A stretch of DNA of 64,000 bases from the NCBI GenBank assembly GCA_002197995.1, contig NGZR01000002.1, positions 5,270,001-5,334,000 on the forward strand, read 5' to 3'. The notes beneath the pieces are model-generated. The model ran no database searches. It had not been told where the DNA came from and saw only the letters and a list, made by a program, of their open reading frames with translations. The first letter of the stretch is position 1; each line of letters begins with the position of its first letter. Origin of the DNA: Gaeumannomyces sp. JS-464 (taxonomy: Eukaryota; Ascomycota; Sordariomycetes; Magnaporthales; Magnaporthaceae). The translations under genes and the position numbers were made by a program. Of the stretch, positions 63,301 through 64,000 are shown piece by piece.

Positions 63301-64000
63301 GGCTGTGTTTCTCGCTGGAACATCAGGGCCGCTGACCGACGCTGATACGGGTAGAGGGTTGTTGTGAGCCCCGAAACTTTACTGTTCAGTAGACTATAGC
63401 TGCAGTCGCGGTCGAACGAGTCCGCAAGCTGCTGAGGTTGCGGATCAGGTGATGGGATGGTGTTGAACAAGTGAAGCAAAGACACAGCTTCAGCATCGTT
63501 CTCGTCGCCCCCAGAACCCCCTCGGGACGGAGGCTGACTGGTGCGGACAGCGCTGGGATCGCCTTGCCAGGCAGATGAGGAAAAGTCGAGACGCTGAAGA
63601 AGGGTATTCCAGAGCTTCTTCAGGGCGGAGTTCGACCGGTTGACCAGACGCCGGTCAACGTCCTCGGGTAAGAGGTAGACTCGAACAACAGCGGCGTCAT
63701 GACAGAAGTAGACCTCCAATTCAACCCAGTGGTGTCTGAATAGTTTCGACGCCGGGCCTAGGGCATTAAGAAGAGCGTTTTGAGTCTCCTCGGACAGCGG
63801 CGGGACATCGGTGTCTGGGGACATCAACTCGATGTGAGGAGTCAAAGGTCCGAGAGCGGATGAAGGCAGAGGTCGATCATGGCGGGCAAAGCCGTGCCAC
63901 CACCTCGACTGCTGCAAGGTGAGCCATCGGTCGCCCGGAAGTCGACTGTCCTCTCTGCTCAGCAACACAGTGCCGGCGGCGATATGCTTCGGGGGGATGA
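60374..64000 (-). CDS. SNF2-family helicase-like ATPase (5' end off window, partial)
   Basis: DNA-translocating ATPase of the SNF2 family, Rad5/Rad16-like in layout, presumably nuclear. Exons: 61197->64000, 61047-61137 and 60374-60947; the N-terminus lies beyond the right edge, since the frame stays open upstream of 63968 (PKHIAAGTVLL). Walker A is AEEMGAGKTLICLAL (near 63140-63170), motif Ia LVLVPTNLLQQWKDEI, motif II IVDEGHRLG (near 62560) and motif III VTGTPSTGLFG. A large insertion separates the lobes. The second lobe has KILVFYESENVAYWIAGYLE, HLIYAKSLSAQ, FRVMLMDLTQAAFGLDM and NPQVEAQAIGRVRRISQ. Motif II is DEGH, not the usual DEAH or DEGH-like DExx of remodellers with four strict positions. 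One base is missing near 61090 (CAGCGC-GAGCAC); restoring it gives AQRRAQYVATFNE. The C-terminus is basic (AKRPRETKGVRF). Exact subfamily unknown. Confidence 0.85.
61367..61393 (-). repeat. 12-bp tandem duplication inside the SNF2 gene
   Basis: Two copies of a 12-base unit (TATAGCATCTCC) encode a repeated AIGD in a linker of the SNF2 protein. In frame, so length change is tolerated. Confidence 0.75.

Overview
The window is nuclear DNA of a filamentous ascomycete (Pezizomycotina, most likely a Sordariomycete). The evidence is short spliceosomal introns of roughly 50-300 bp with GTRNGT donors and CTRAC-like branch sites, GC-rich coding sequence, and a gene set typical of that class: an Egh16/Mas1-type surface protein, a Zn2Cys6 regulator, a cAMP-receptor-like GPCR, a DUF3712 membrane protein and a fungal DUF1308 protein. 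There is no phage, CRISPR, operon, obvious transposon or secondary-metabolite cluster, and I found no tRNA by eye.

Layout. 0-6.4 kb: a partial basic nuclear protein (-), a dienelactone hydrolase (-), a DUF1308 protein (+) and a GPCR (-). 6.4-22.0 kb: about 15.6 kb with only one gene I can support, a 54-residue cysteine-rich protein (13056-13220, -). The rest is non-coding sequence rich in long homopolymers and microsatellites. 22.0-24.6 kb: an eight-exon Zn2Cys6 transcription factor (-). 26.6-36.7 kb: housekeeping block with proteasome ATPase Rpt4 (+), glutamine:fructose-6-phosphate amidotransferase (+), 20S proteasome beta-7/Pre4 (-) and an HCNGP/SAP30BP-like protein (+). 37.2-42.6 kb: a DUF3712 type II membrane protein (-) and a cytochrome-b5/FMN 2-hydroxyacid dehydrogenase ending in a possible peroxisomal signal (-). 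44.8-52.4 kb: a GDSL/SGNH esterase (+), COP9 signalosome subunit 4 (-), an Egh16/Mas1-like secreted protein (+) and the Jac1/HscB co-chaperone (-). 53.0-56.2 kb: a Q-rich F-box/LRR protein (-). 60.4-64.0 kb: the C-terminal part of a SNF2-family ATPase (-) running off the right edge.

Functional links are loose. Four genes belong to ubiquitin/proteasome biology (Rpt4, Pre4, CSN4, F-box). The others cover hexosamine synthesis for chitin and glycans, Fe-S cluster assembly, signalling and secretion.

The strongest anomaly is technical or evolutionary. At least nine genes, including GFAT, which is normally essential, are interrupted by one-base changes, nearly all at short homopolymers and mostly losses. 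A residual sequencing-indel problem is the simplest explanation. The most interesting gene-structure details are a 17-nt micro-exon carrying the catalytic cysteine of the dienelactone hydrolase, a 5-nt first coding exon that splits the catalytic cysteine codon of GFAT, and two candidate GC-AG introns. I did not find a convincing new multi-gene system.
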